Source: Treponema sp. UBA3662 (GTDB taxonomy: Bacteria > Spirochaetota > Spirochaetia > Treponematales > Treponemataceae). Taken from it: 14,645 bases of DNA. Positions 7,127-13,232 of this stretch are shown here, in pieces. A program made the position numbers and the translations under genes. The stretch covers positions 1 through 14,645 of the forward strand of contig DFJV01000048.1 in assembly GCA_002373205.1 (NCBI GenBank), given 5' to 3'. Position 1 is the first letter of the stretch, and every line of letters begins with the position of its first letter. The notes below the pieces were generated by a model, which did no database searches, had not been told where the DNA came from, and saw nothing but the letters and a program-made list of their open reading frames with translations.

Positions 7127-7221
7127 AACGCACACCTCGTTGGTTCGCGTAAGGATGTTTTGATACAGGGGGATTCGTTTTATGAGGAACTCATACCCCG
7201 TAGCTTGCTGCGGGGTGCGTT
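7127..7221. repeat. Second palindromic element, probably the same insertion
   Basis: Between two island genes, AACGCACACC (7127-7136) is the near-inverse of GGGGTGCGTT (7212-7221). Inside it, ACCCCGTAGC (7195-7204) and GCTGCGGGGT (7207-7216) form a 10-bp stem with a TT loop and one G-U. No coding frame is evident from 7123 to 7313. Together with 7057-7104 it may be one REP cluster. Confidence 0.6.
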
Positions 7222-7313
7222 GATTTAACAAAATGTATTTGCACTTAGATACTGTTATGAATACATTATTCCCGCACATCTAGCGACCCAATGCCAATTG
7301 GAGGTTATGGATT

Positions 7314-7676
7314 TTGAAAATCAAAAGAATAGAATATTTAGATACAACCCGTAATGAATGTTTTCTAACTTTAGAAAGCGGTGAAGCAGAGCTTGTTTGT
7401 TTTTCTGATGTGAAAAAACATTCTTTGGGAGAGGAAATTGATTCTCCCTTACATACTCTTTCCGTTACTAACATTATCGTTTCTGAAAATAATGAGGAAA
7501 AAATCGAAAAAATTGGAGAATATAATTATAAAGTTATTGGTCATTTAATAAACAAGGAAGAAGGATTAGTAACAGCCAAGCAATTTTTATTTACCATTGA
7601 TACACAACTTGCCCCTGGCGATTGTAAAGAAAATGATGCAATTTGCTTGGAAATTCAAAGATTTGATTTATACTAG
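7314..7676 (+). CDS. Hypothetical cytoplasmic protein with TTG start
   Basis: A 120-residue protein of unknown function. The start is TTG at 7314: GGAGG (7300-7304) lies 9 nt upstream. The ATG at 7307 is only 2 nt from that site and opens a 15-codon dead-end frame. The N-terminal part (IKRIEYLDTTRNECFLTLESGEAELVCF, positions 3-30) looks like beta strands, as does VIGHLINKEEGLVTAKQFLF further on. The sequence is acidic with no signal peptide. The TTG start, size and neighbours fit the immunity-like array hypothesis; no family is recognised. It ends 17 bp before the next gene's start, with that gene's ribosome-binding site in between, so the two are probably co-transcribed. Confidence 0.72.
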   Translation: MKIKRIEYLDTTRNECFLTLESGEAELVCFSDVKKHSLGEEIDSPLHTLSVTNIIVSENNEEKIEKIGEYNYKVIGHLINKEEGLVTAKQFLFTIDTQLAPGDCKENDAICLEIQRFDLY

Positions 7677-7693
7677 GAAAGGTGGCTATTGTT

Positions 7694-8167
7694 TTGAATA
7701 ATGAAACCGAATTTTGCATCATAGAATTTACACTCTGCAATATTTCTCGTTATTTACTATGGTGTACAGATGATAAAGATTATTTTCTGACCGACAGGAA
7801 TAAAAAACTTGTATATTTTTCTCAAAAGGAAAAAATGGAAGAATATTGCAAAATGGAGCATTTTCAAAACCCGTCGTTTGTATCAAATAATTTTGATATT
7901 TTGGATTATCATGATTATAACGATTATTTGAACAAGTGGAATATTATTGATGATTTGTCAAAAACCTTAGAAATTGATTTTGTAGGAAATCTTGATGAAT
8001 ATACGGACTTGTATTCAAAATTTGTCTTCGGTTCAAACATTCCGGCTCTGAATACGTCTGGAAAAGAATACATTCCTGTTTTTGACGAGGAAGAAAAAAG
8101 CCAAATTGCGAATGTTACAAACGACATGATTAGAATTTTAAAGTTTGCGTTGGGGTTGGATTCTTAA
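7694..8167 (+). CDS. Island protein family A, copy 1 (TTG start)
   Basis: A 157-residue cytoplasmic protein, paralogous to the one at 10935-11405. I choose TTG at 7694 because AGGTGG (7680-7685) lies 8 nt upstream, and the paralogue begins with the same Leu-Asn codons. A GTG at 7682 would overlap the ribosome-binding site. The N-terminal half is variable. The C-terminal half carries the conserved core DFVGN, LYSKFVFGSNIPALN, KEYIPVFDEEE and QIANVTNDMIRILKFAL. That core resembles small immunity-type proteins of polymorphic-toxin loci in my recollection, but I cannot name a Pfam family. A 30-nt block (8100-8129) is identical to the paralogue. Confidence 0.75.
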   Translation: MNNETEFCIIEFTLCNISRYLLWCTDDKDYFLTDRNKKLVYFSQKEKMEEYCKMEHFQNPSFVSNNFDILDYHDYNDYLNKWNIIDDLSKTLEIDFVGNLDEYTDLYSKFVFGSNIPALNTSGKEYIPVFDEEEKSQIANVTNDMIRILKFALGLDS

Positions 8168-8208
8168 TCAAATTTTTTGTGGCTAATATAAATATTGGAG
8201 GTCTATAA

Positions 8209-8589
8209 GTGAATACTAAAATCAAGCAGCTATTCATTTACGTCATGCTTTTTTGTGTTGCTTCATGTAAAACCATACCTTCTGAATCATACGTTATTAC
8301 AGATGTTATGTCAGCAAAAGAAATAACTTTGGAGAACCCTAAGAAAGAATCCGTATTCAAATTAAATATTGAAGTTCTTGGGGAAATAAAAGGAAAGGCA
8401 TATATTTTGATTTCTGAATCTTCAAGTGAACAGAAAAATAATATTCGAATTGATTTGGAGAATAAATTTTCTAAAAATTTAAGTATTGATTGGTATTCGG
8501 ATCAATGCTTTATTAATTATGTTCCAGTGGAAATAAAAAATTTTGATTCTTCGCAGATAATTATAAAATATAGGTTTGATACATTTTGA
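8209..8589 (+). CDS. Small lipoprotein of unknown function (GTG start)
   Basis: A 126-residue predicted lipoprotein. GTG at 8209 follows GGAGG (8197-8201) by 7 nt. Residues 1-20 form a signal (KIKQLFIYVMLFCVASC) with lipobox VASC, so lipid attachment is at Cys20. The mature part is beta-rich, with alternating strands (VFKLNIEVLGEIKGKAYILIS) and the end IDWYSDQCFINYVPVEIKNF...IIIKYRF, suggesting a small beta-sandwich facing the periplasm. Function is unknown; an envelope-located immunity role is possible given the neighbours. The next 71 bp (8590-8660) hold no clear structure or gene. Confidence 0.75.
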   Translation: MNTKIKQLFIYVMLFCVASCKTIPSESYVITDVMSAKEITLENPKKESVFKLNIEVLGEIKGKAYILISESSSEQKNNIRIDLENKFSKNLSIDWYSDQCFINYVPVEIKNFDSSQIIIKYRFDTF

Positions 8590-8660
8590 AGTAACAGGAT
8601 GCAAACAGTAACCGTAAAGACTCCATTAAAAGTTAATATGCATGATTAGGAAAAATATTT

Positions 8661-8822
8661 ATGAAGGTTTATATTGATATTGTTTTGTCTGGCAAAAATT
8701 TTAATCCGAATGAAGTAGCGACTCTTTGTGGCCTTTCCTTTTCAAAGGCAATAAATAAAGGTGAATATAACCTATATTCAAGAATGATAGAGACGGTTTC
8801 AAAAGGAGGTGAAAAAAGATGA
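8661..8822 (+). pseudogene. 53-aa DUF4279-like N-terminal fragment
   Basis: A 53-codon frame starting ATG at 8661, with AGGAAA about 7 nt upstream. Its product starts MKVYIDIVLSGKNFNPNEV and runs to a KGEYNLYSRM stretch. This resembles the first third of DUF4279-type proteins (strand, then a [F]xPxE[I/V]xxLxGL segment, then a KGE motif) and is comparable to the start of the 9715-10140 product. The rest of the domain is missing. The stop codon overlaps the next gene's ATG as ATGA, and a full-consensus AAGGAGGTGA (8803-8812) sits inside its 3' end. It could be a decayed gene, or a short leader cistron that couples translation of the next gene. Confidence 0.5.
8803..8812 (+). promoter_or_regulatory. 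Full-consensus Shine-Dalgarno sequence
   Basis: AAGGAGGTGA is complementary to the whole 16S anti-SD. It lies 6 nt before the ATG at 8819, measured from its last base, and is embedded in the upstream 53-codon frame, which ends in an ATGA overlap. This fixes the start of the 8819 gene. Confidence 0.85.
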
Positions 8823-9202
8823 CTGAAGATGAAGATTTGAAGGAATTTTTTGCGAGGATGCCAAAGAGAAAGCCGCCTACGCTAAAAGAATGTATTGAAA
8901 GGTGGTCAAAAAGGACTCAGGGTTATCTGCAGTGGGAAAAAATCGGTATAGATGATTATCTGTTGGCCTTGTACACAAGGGAAAAAGTAGAAGAGTTGTT
9001 AGGTAAAGAAGAAGTGTCGGAAGAGCTAAAAGAAAAACTTGATGTGGCCGACAAAAAGTTTATTGAATTAACCAGGGAAACAGAAAAGTCACTTATTTCC
9101 ACTATAGAAACAAAAGACAATGAAACCAAGAAAAAATATTGGTTTGCATACCGGCTTCTTTCTGCGCATTATGATGAGTGGCTTTTGTATGCGCATTTTT
9201 AG
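8819..9202 (+). CDS. Hypothetical helical protein
   Basis: A 127-residue, highly charged, probably all-helical cytoplasmic protein. No signal peptide or membrane segment is present. Visible parts are an acidic N-terminus (TEDEDLKEFFARM), a Lys/Pro patch (PKRKPPTLKE) and long amphipathic helices through the middle (EKVEELLGKEEVSEELKEKL). The aromatic end is WFAYRLLSAHYDEWLLYAHF. No family is recognised. The gene overlaps the preceding 53-codon frame by 4 nt (ATGA), implying translational coupling, and is followed 31 bp later by a secreted protein. The size and charge fit an immunity-type protein, but that is only context. Confidence 0.72.
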   Translation: MTEDEDLKEFFARMPKRKPPTLKECIERWSKRTQGYLQWEKIGIDDYLLALYTREKVEELLGKEEVSEELKEKLDVADKKFIELTRETEKSLISTIETKDNETKKKYWFAYRLLSAHYDEWLLYAHF

Positions 9203-9233
9203 CTTGTGTGAATGCGCTAGGCAGGAGGTTTTT

Positions 9234-9704
9234 ATGAGAAGAATAAATAGTATTTTTATAGTGCTTTTGATTGCTGTATTTTTCCTAACAGCTGCTAAGA
9301 TGAATAATGGTTCCAGAATATATTCGAGGGTGGACTGCAAAATTCAACTGTCGGCGAAAAGTATAAACAAGAATGTTGAATTAAAGATGACAATAACAAA
9401 TATAAGTAATGACGTAATTAAGATTCCTGTTTTTTTATTTCCAAATGACGAAGAAGAATTCTTTGGTGATTGGTTTGAAATAATCGATAAAAACGATGAA
9501 GTAATCGAGTATGAGGGCAAGCAGGCGGATATTGATTATGAACCAGAAAAAGTAAAATGTTTAATTTTAAAACCTGGAAAGAGCCACACTGTTTGCCTTA
9601 CGTGCCTAAAAAAATACTATAAATTGCAAGATGGCAAAGTGTATACAATTCAGTATTTAGGTCCCTTGGGCGAGTCAAATATTGTAGAATTCAATTATTT
9701 GTGA
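9234..9704 (+). CDS. Secreted or membrane-anchored Ig-like domain protein
   Basis: A 156-residue exported protein. The start at 9234 has AGGAGG (9223-9228) 5 nt upstream and places a hydrophobic signal or anchor (residues 5-21, NSIFIVLLIAVFFLTAA) at the N-terminus; an earlier in-frame start at 9120 would lie inside the previous gene. Residues about 33-156 look like one Ig-like beta-sandwich: VELKMTITNISNDVIKIPV, FGDWFEIIDKNDEVIEYEG, LILKPGKSHTV and YYKLQDGKVYTIQYLG. This pattern resembles the N-terminal domain of M35 (deuterolysin/peptidyl-Lys) metallopeptidases, but no HExxH catalytic domain follows. It may therefore be a stand-alone binding or inhibitory domain. Cys35 and two later cysteines (CLTC) might form disulfides. 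Confidence 0.72.
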   Translation: MRRINSIFIVLLIAVFFLTAAKMNNGSRIYSRVDCKIQLSAKSINKNVELKMTITNISNDVIKIPVFLFPNDEEEFFGDWFEIIDKNDEVIEYEGKQADIDYEPEKVKCLILKPGKSHTVCLTCLKKYYKLQDGKVYTIQYLGPLGESNIVEFNYL

Positions 9705-9714
9705 GGCACAAAGA

Positions 9715-10140
9715 ATGAACTATTCTATTTCTATATCATTGCAAGTTTGGGATCCGCATTTTACAGGTGACCAGTTGGAGGCTTTGTTTAACAGAGCTTC
9801 GGATGTAAAACATACCGTAGGAGAGAATATTGTTCGTGGGGATGGTAAAAGGCTTCCTTCAAAATACGTTGATTCTTATGTTTGCTACGATATTGTTCCG
9901 CTACAAAATTTTACAGATCTTTATGAGCCGCTAAAAGAAGCAAATGGGGTTGTATTAAACATGTTAAAGGAAAAGAAATCGTTCTTTGAACTAAAAAAAG
10001 AAAAAGGACGGATTGTTTATTATTGTGCGATCTATACAAAAGAACATGTTGCGTTTTCTATTCCATCTGAAATTTCAAAGGAATTATCAGATTTGGGAAT
10101 TGATGTTGGAATAGAAGTTTTTCAAGAATATACAGAATGA
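9715..10140 (+). CDS. DUF4279-like protein
   Basis: A 141-residue cytoplasmic protein that I tentatively place in DUF4279. It has an opening strand (NYSISISLQVW), a DxxFTGDQLEALFNRASDV segment in the position of the family's 'dp.ei...lgl.pt' motif, and then VGENIVRGDGKRLPSKY. A central amphipathic region (NFTDLYEPLKEANGVVLNML) follows, and the end is a strand-helix-strand (IVYYCAIYTKEHVAFSIP, then LSDLGIDVGIEVF). DUF4279 proteins are often found in polymorphic-toxin and immunity clusters, which fits this array; biochemical function is unknown. It lies 10 bp after the preceding gene, with GAGG about 8 nt before the ATG, so the two are co-transcribed. A shorter relative fragment is at 8661-8822. 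Confidence 0.7.
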   Translation: MNYSISISLQVWDPHFTGDQLEALFNRASDVKHTVGENIVRGDGKRLPSKYVDSYVCYDIVPLQNFTDLYEPLKEANGVVLNMLKEKKSFFELKKEKGRIVYYCAIYTKEHVAFSIPSEISKELSDLGIDVGIEVFQEYTE

Positions 10141-10163
10141 TTGTTTGAAGAAATAACCGTTTG

Positions 10164-10192
10164 TAGCCATCCAAAAGAAAGCGTGCTATAAT
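10164..10192 (+). promoter_or_regulatory. Extended -10 promoter inside the island
   Basis: TGC-TATAAT (10184-10192) is an extended -10. TAGCCA (10164-10169), 17 nt before the hexamer, is a fair -35. The expected start is near 10199, in front of the 10215 lipoprotein gene, so the island has at least one internal promoter. Confidence 0.65.
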
Positions 10193-10214
10193 AATCCTAA
10201 AACGGAGCCTTTTT

Positions 10215-10781
10215 ATGAAGAGAATTTTGTTGTCAGTAATCTTATTGTTAGCTTTTGATTTTGTTTGTGGGTGCGGGCATACAAGGGTTGAAGCAGGCTC
10301 TGGTGTGAACAAGGATGATGTAAAGCAGGTTCCCATGGTTTACTATTCGTATAAGCCGAATGGACTTCAGTCGCTTGAGTATAACGCAGAGTTGAACGAT
10401 GGAAAGGTTTTTGTTTCGTACAATGCTCTTTTAACGGAAGCTTTTTATAACAATAGTAACGAACCGGAATTTAAGCAAAAGTCAAAAGCAGGAAATTTTT
10501 CATTTGAATATAAAGCTGTGTCGGATTTGCAATCTAGCTTTGGGCGACTGGAAAGAATAAGTGGCCAAGCACCTACTTACGACTATGTAAATGAATTTAA
10601 GATTGTAATTCCTGGCAAACAAATTGTAGTAAGAATCCAAAACAAGGATGATGTTCTGTCCTTGGAACCGCCAAGCCTTAAGGACGCATCCAGCTTACTT
10701 GAATTTCATAGATGCATATTGGCAGAGATTGGAAAGGAAATGAAAGTGGACTGGCGTTGTTTTTATGGCGATGTACTTTAG
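10215..10781 (+). CDS. Lipoprotein of unknown function
   Basis: A 188-residue predicted lipoprotein. Residues 1-20 are the signal (KRILLSVILLLAFDFVCGC), with a lipobox-like VCGC, so Cys20 is the likely lipidation site. The mature region has no recognised domain: a beta-rich central part (DGKVFVSYNALLTEAFY, then GNFSFEYKAVSDL), FKIVIPGKQIVVRIQN, and a helical end with FHRCILAEIGKEMKVDW. Its own extended -10 promoter lies just upstream and GGAG about 8 nt before the ATG. Like the lipoprotein at 8209, it sits between cytoplasmic island genes. An envelope immunity or surface role is possible; nothing in the sequence proves it. Confidence 0.75.
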   Translation: MKRILLSVILLLAFDFVCGCGHTRVEAGSGVNKDDVKQVPMVYYSYKPNGLQSLEYNAELNDGKVFVSYNALLTEAFYNNSNEPEFKQKSKAGNFSFEYKAVSDLQSSFGRLERISGQAPTYDYVNEFKIVIPGKQIVVRIQNKDDVLSLEPPSLKDASSLLEFHRCILAEIGKEMKVDWRCFYGDVL

Positions 10782-10863
10782 TCGTCTGGATTCTACGTCT
10801 TCAATTTGCAAGGCAGTCAAAAAAAGCATGGTATGAGTGAAGATAAAAAACGGAGACAATAAA

Positions 10864-10908
10864 ATGGGTTTTAGAAAGATATTAATAGGTTTTGCATGTT
10901 ATTTTTGA
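10864..10908 (+). pseudogene. Truncated lipoprotein leader (14 codons)
   Basis: ATG at 10864 with GGAG about 8 nt upstream encodes MGFRKILIGFACYF and then a stop. It looks exactly like the first part of a lipoprotein signal, with lipobox-like GFAC, cut off two residues after the cysteine. It is probably the remnant of a gene whose body was lost when the downstream 10935 gene arrived, although a short leader peptide is possible. The preceding 10782-10863 shows only a 9-codon frame at 10833. Confidence 0.4.
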
Positions 10909-10934
10909 GGCATAAAAAATGGGGAGGTAGAGAT

Positions 10935-11405
10935 TTGAATGAGGATATTACTGTTGTTATAATAAATATTATTCTTTTTGCTCAAAGTTATTATTCAATT
11001 TGGTTTGATTATGACAGTTTTTTGCTTAATGATAATAAGCTGTTAGTATTTCATTCTTTTGATGATGTACAAAATTATTGCATGCATAAATACAATGAAA
11101 AAGCAAATGTATGGACTTTGAATTTTGATGAAACAACAATTTCTGATTGTTCTCTTTTTCTTGACAAATGGAATGTTGTGGGAGATATTGCAAAGACATT
11201 AAATTGTGATTTTGTTGGCAATAAAGATTCCTGCACAAATTTATATTCTAAATTTGTGTATGGGGCAAACCTTCCGACGATGAATAATACAGACAAAAAA
11301 TACATTCCGTCTTTTGACAAGGAAGAGTTGCGCCAAATTGCGAATGTTACAAACGACATGACCAGGGTTCTAAAGCTTGCACTGGAAATTGACGCACCAC
11401 AGTAA
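10935..11405 (+). CDS. Island protein family A, copy 2 (TTG start)
   Basis: A 156-residue cytoplasmic protein, paralogous to the 7694-8167 product. TTG at 10935 has GGGGAGG (10921-10927) 7 nt upstream and aligns with the TTG-AAT start of copy 1; an in-frame ATG at 10896 would put that site inside the gene. The N-terminal half diverges strongly from copy 1. The C-terminal half shares FLDKWNVVGDIAKTL, DFVGN, LYSKFVYGANLPTMN, KKYIPSFDKEEL and QIANVTNDMTRVLKLAL. A variable N-terminus over a conserved C-terminus would suit partner-specific recognition. The 30-nt identity at 11332-11361 points to recent recombination between copies or to unusually strict local constraint. No family name is certain. 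Confidence 0.75.
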   Translation: MNEDITVVIINIILFAQSYYSIWFDYDSFLLNDNKLLVFHSFDDVQNYCMHKYNEKANVWTLNFDETTISDCSLFLDKWNVVGDIAKTLNCDFVGNKDSCTNLYSKFVYGANLPTMNNTDKKYIPSFDKEELRQIANVTNDMTRVLKLALEIDAPQ

Positions 11406-11455
11406 CCTTTGTTAAAATTGTTTTAGATTATGCCAATAAAAGAGGGACTGTCTGA

Positions 11456-11815
11456 ATGAAATATAAGGTTGAGTTGAATCCTGAATTTGATGATGTTGAG
11501 GATTATCAGAAAGACAATGACAACATTCTTGAGGTGCAGGTGTTTGATAAGGAAACAGGTGAAGAAATTAAAAATTGTTATGTTACACTTTCTTTGTCAC
11601 AAAATGGAATGCTTGGTCTGGGGAAGGGCTTGATAAGGTATGCTCATAAATTCCATCCTCATGGTCAAGAACAGCTTGATCCATTAACAATCAAAGATAT
11701 TGCAGTTGAACGCATGGGGGTCTGGACAACTCCAGAAAGCAGAACTGTTGTTATACGATGCGAACCAGATTTTGGGACAATAGATGAAGAAATTTTTTCT
11801 AAGATTAATGAGTAA
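11456..11815 (+). CDS. Putative immunity-type protein
   Basis: A 119-residue acidic cytoplasmic protein. GAGGG lies about 10 nt before the ATG. It opens with strands (KYKVELNPEF, then ILEVQVFDKETGEEI). A conserved-looking central stretch is LGLGKGLIRYAHKFHPHG (residues about 54-71), followed by QLDPLTIKDIAVERMGVWTTPESRTVVIRC. This LGLG-x-LIRxAH, LxPL, LG-x-x-TPxS pattern recalls a small family I associate with immunity genes of polymorphic toxin systems; I do not give a family number because I am not certain of it. It lies between paralogue 2 and a secreted protein in the same orientation, with no toxin adjacent. Confidence 0.72.
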   Translation: MKYKVELNPEFDDVEDYQKDNDNILEVQVFDKETGEEIKNCYVTLSLSQNGMLGLGKGLIRYAHKFHPHGQEQLDPLTIKDIAVERMGVWTTPESRTVVIRCEPDFGTIDEEIFSKINE

Positions 11816-11857
11816 TTGGATTTTTTATAACCGTAGTAGCAAAGTGGGAGAGTTACG

Positions 11858-12265
11858 ATGCTTACAAAGAAAGTCAAGCTGTTTGTTTTGTTAACATTTT
11901 TGCTGGGGGCAATATTTTGCAATGCGGCTTTTGCTGGTAAGATGAAAATTTCTTTGCAGGGCAAGGACGGAATAATTGATTTTTATGACGGAGACATTAT
12001 TTTTGAAATTGATTCAAAGATAAGCAAGGCTCAAAGAATTGATGTTGGCGGTATGTTTTTGTGTCCACAGGCAGAAGAAGGGTATTATTGTCTGACTATA
12101 CAAGGGGAAGATGGTAAAATATATAGTTATGTTGTTTCTGATGATTTTCAAGTTTATGGGAAAGGTGAAGGTGGGGAAACGATAATACTGTCATGTAAAA
12201 TTCTGAATGAATTGCGTGGGGTTTTAATACAATACCTTCTTTCAAATAAAAAGTGTGGCCAATAA
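11858..12265 (+). CDS. Small secreted protein of unknown function
   Basis: A 135-residue exported protein and the last island gene. Residues 1-26 are a classical signal peptide (KKVKLFVLLTFLLGAIF, cleavage near NAAFA-GK). The mature part is beta-rich: KMKISLQGKDGIIDFYDGD, IIFEID, YYCLTIQGEDGKIYSYVV and TIILSCKILNEL. It contains three cysteines after the signal (CPQ, YYC, LSC) and a fourth near the C-terminus, so periplasmic disulfides are possible. GGGAG about 8 nt upstream supports the ATG. It is not recognised as a family member. It could protect against an incoming periplasm-active toxin, by context only. Confidence 0.72.
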   Translation: MLTKKVKLFVLLTFLLGAIFCNAAFAGKMKISLQGKDGIIDFYDGDIIFEIDSKISKAQRIDVGGMFLCPQAEEGYYCLTIQGEDGKIYSYVVSDDFQVYGKGEGGETIILSCKILNELRGVLIQYLLSNKKCGQ

Positions 12266-12295
12266 AGCCAATGTCATTAACTTTATCGTAAAGAG

Positions 12296-12380
12296 ATGCC
12301 GAATCCACATTCGTAGCAAGGGCGTGCGAATGTGGCGTAGCAGTTCGGCATGACAGATGTACCGATAAGTTCGGCATGAC
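12296..12380. repeat. Nested hairpin repeat with direct copies of GTTCGGCATGAC
   Basis: ATGCCGAA (12296-12303) pairs with TTCGGCAT (12344-12351) around an inner 9-bp stem, CCACATTCG (12305-12313) with CGAATGTGG (12327-12335). GTTCGGCATGAC (12343-12354) recurs at 12369-12380 behind a degenerate left arm and a TAAG loop. Its TGAC tail matches the repeats at 36-61 and 14510-14587. It lies between the last island gene and the RluA gene. Confidence 0.75.
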
Positions 12381-12419
12381 GGTTTATTTTCTTCTATAGA
12401 ACTTTTCCAAACTATAGTA

Positions 12420-12425
12420 TATACT
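12420..12425 (+). promoter_or_regulatory. -10 box directly before the RluA-family gene
   Basis: TATACT ends 6 nt before the ATG at 12432; an overlapping-register TATAGT is at 12413-12418. The -35 region is poor (TAGAAC at 12397-12402). There is no Shine-Dalgarno sequence, so the transcript may be leaderless. Confidence 0.45.
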
Positions 12426-12431
12426 GCACTT

Positions 12432-13232
12432 ATGAAACCCGTGCCAAATTATACAGTTATTTACTCCGACAACGACATTGTGGTCCTTAACAAGCGCTCT
12501 GGGCTTTTGGTTGCCCAGGACCGCTATGATGTGGATGCTCCTCGCCTTGATACAGAAGCGTCCAAGGAATTTGGAAAACTTTTTGCCGTTCACCGCATAG
12601 ACAAAGACACGAGCGGGCTTGTAATTTATGCCCGGAATGCGGAAGCCCACCGCAACCTTAGCATTCAGTTTGAAGAGAGGGGGGTAAAAAAGACCTACCA
12701 CTGCCTTGTTAACGGCCATCCCCTTTGGGCAGAAAAAACAGTGGACTTAAAGCTTGAACCGGACGGAGATTCCCGCCACCGCACGATTGTAAACCCCCGT
12801 GGAGGAAAAGTTTCCATAACGGACTTTAGGCTGATTGGCAACTGCGGCCCCTACAGCTGGATAGAAGCCTGCCCACGAACAGGTCGCACCCACCAAATCC
12901 GTGTTCACCTTGCATCGCTTGGGCTTAGCATTGTCTGCGATCCGCTTTATTCCGGAAACCAGAAGCCTGTCCGCCTTAGCGACGTTAAGCGCAAGTGGAA
13001 CGGAGACGTGGAGGAAGAAAAGCCTCTCCTTAGCCGCCTTGCCCTTCATGCCTACAGCCTAAGGATTGAACACCCCAGTCTTGGCCACGAAATGAACTTT
13101 ACCGCTCCCTATCCCCGCGACATGGAAGCAGTACGCAAACAGTTTGCAAAGATTTTTAAGGTTGACCCCTTTGAACCCATAAATGAAGCTGATGGAATTC
13201 AGCAAATTCAGCAGGAAGATAAGGATGAATAG
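12432..13232 (+). CDS. RluA-family pseudouridine synthase
   Basis: A 266-residue RNA-modifying enzyme that isomerises a specific uridine in rRNA or tRNA to pseudouridine. The catalytic motif HRIDKDTSGLVIY starts at residue 54, with nucleophile Asp57. RTGRTHQIRVHL (149-160), preceded by IEACP, and the later RLALHAYSL complete the family signature. There is no N-terminal S4 domain, which fits the shorter RluA/TruC-type members; the target site cannot be told. The charged tail after about residue 245 (ending QEDKDE) is extra. The gene lacks a visible ribosome-binding site. Its last 8 bp overlap the start of the omptin-like gene, so the two are co-transcribed, with no evident functional link. Base composition returns to the flank type here. 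Confidence 0.92.
   Translation: MKPVPNYTVIYSDNDIVVLNKRSGLLVAQDRYDVDAPRLDTEASKEFGKLFAVHRIDKDTSGLVIYARNAEAHRNLSIQFEERGVKKTYHCLVNGHPLWAEKTVDLKLEPDGDSRHRTIVNPRGGKVSITDFRLIGNCGPYSWIEACPRTGRTHQIRVHLASLGLSIVCDPLYSGNQKPVRLSDVKRKWNGDVEEEKPLLSRLALHAYSLRIEHPSLGHEMNFTAPYPRDMEAVRKQFAKIFKVDPFEPINEADGIQQIQQEDKDE

Noticed and set aside
7307..7354. ATG start at 7307 after the GGAGG site
   Set aside because: It is only 2 nt from the ribosome-binding site and its frame closes after 15 codons; the TTG at 7314 opens a 120-codon frame with good spacing.
10150..10165. AACCGTTT sequence as a second LacI operator
   Set aside because: It matches only the core of the 5278-5291 palindrome and lacks the right half-site.
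6643..12265. Integron cassette array (same-strand small genes, as in the T. denticola chromosomal integron)
   Set aside because: Gaps between genes are mostly 10-100 bp, no recurring attC-like sites with RYYYAAC/GTTRRRY ends follow each gene, and no integrase is present.
6643..12265. Toxin-antitoxin or polymorphic toxin gene within the array
   Set aside because: No product is large, and no RHS/PAAR/WXG-type or nuclease motif is visible in any frame.
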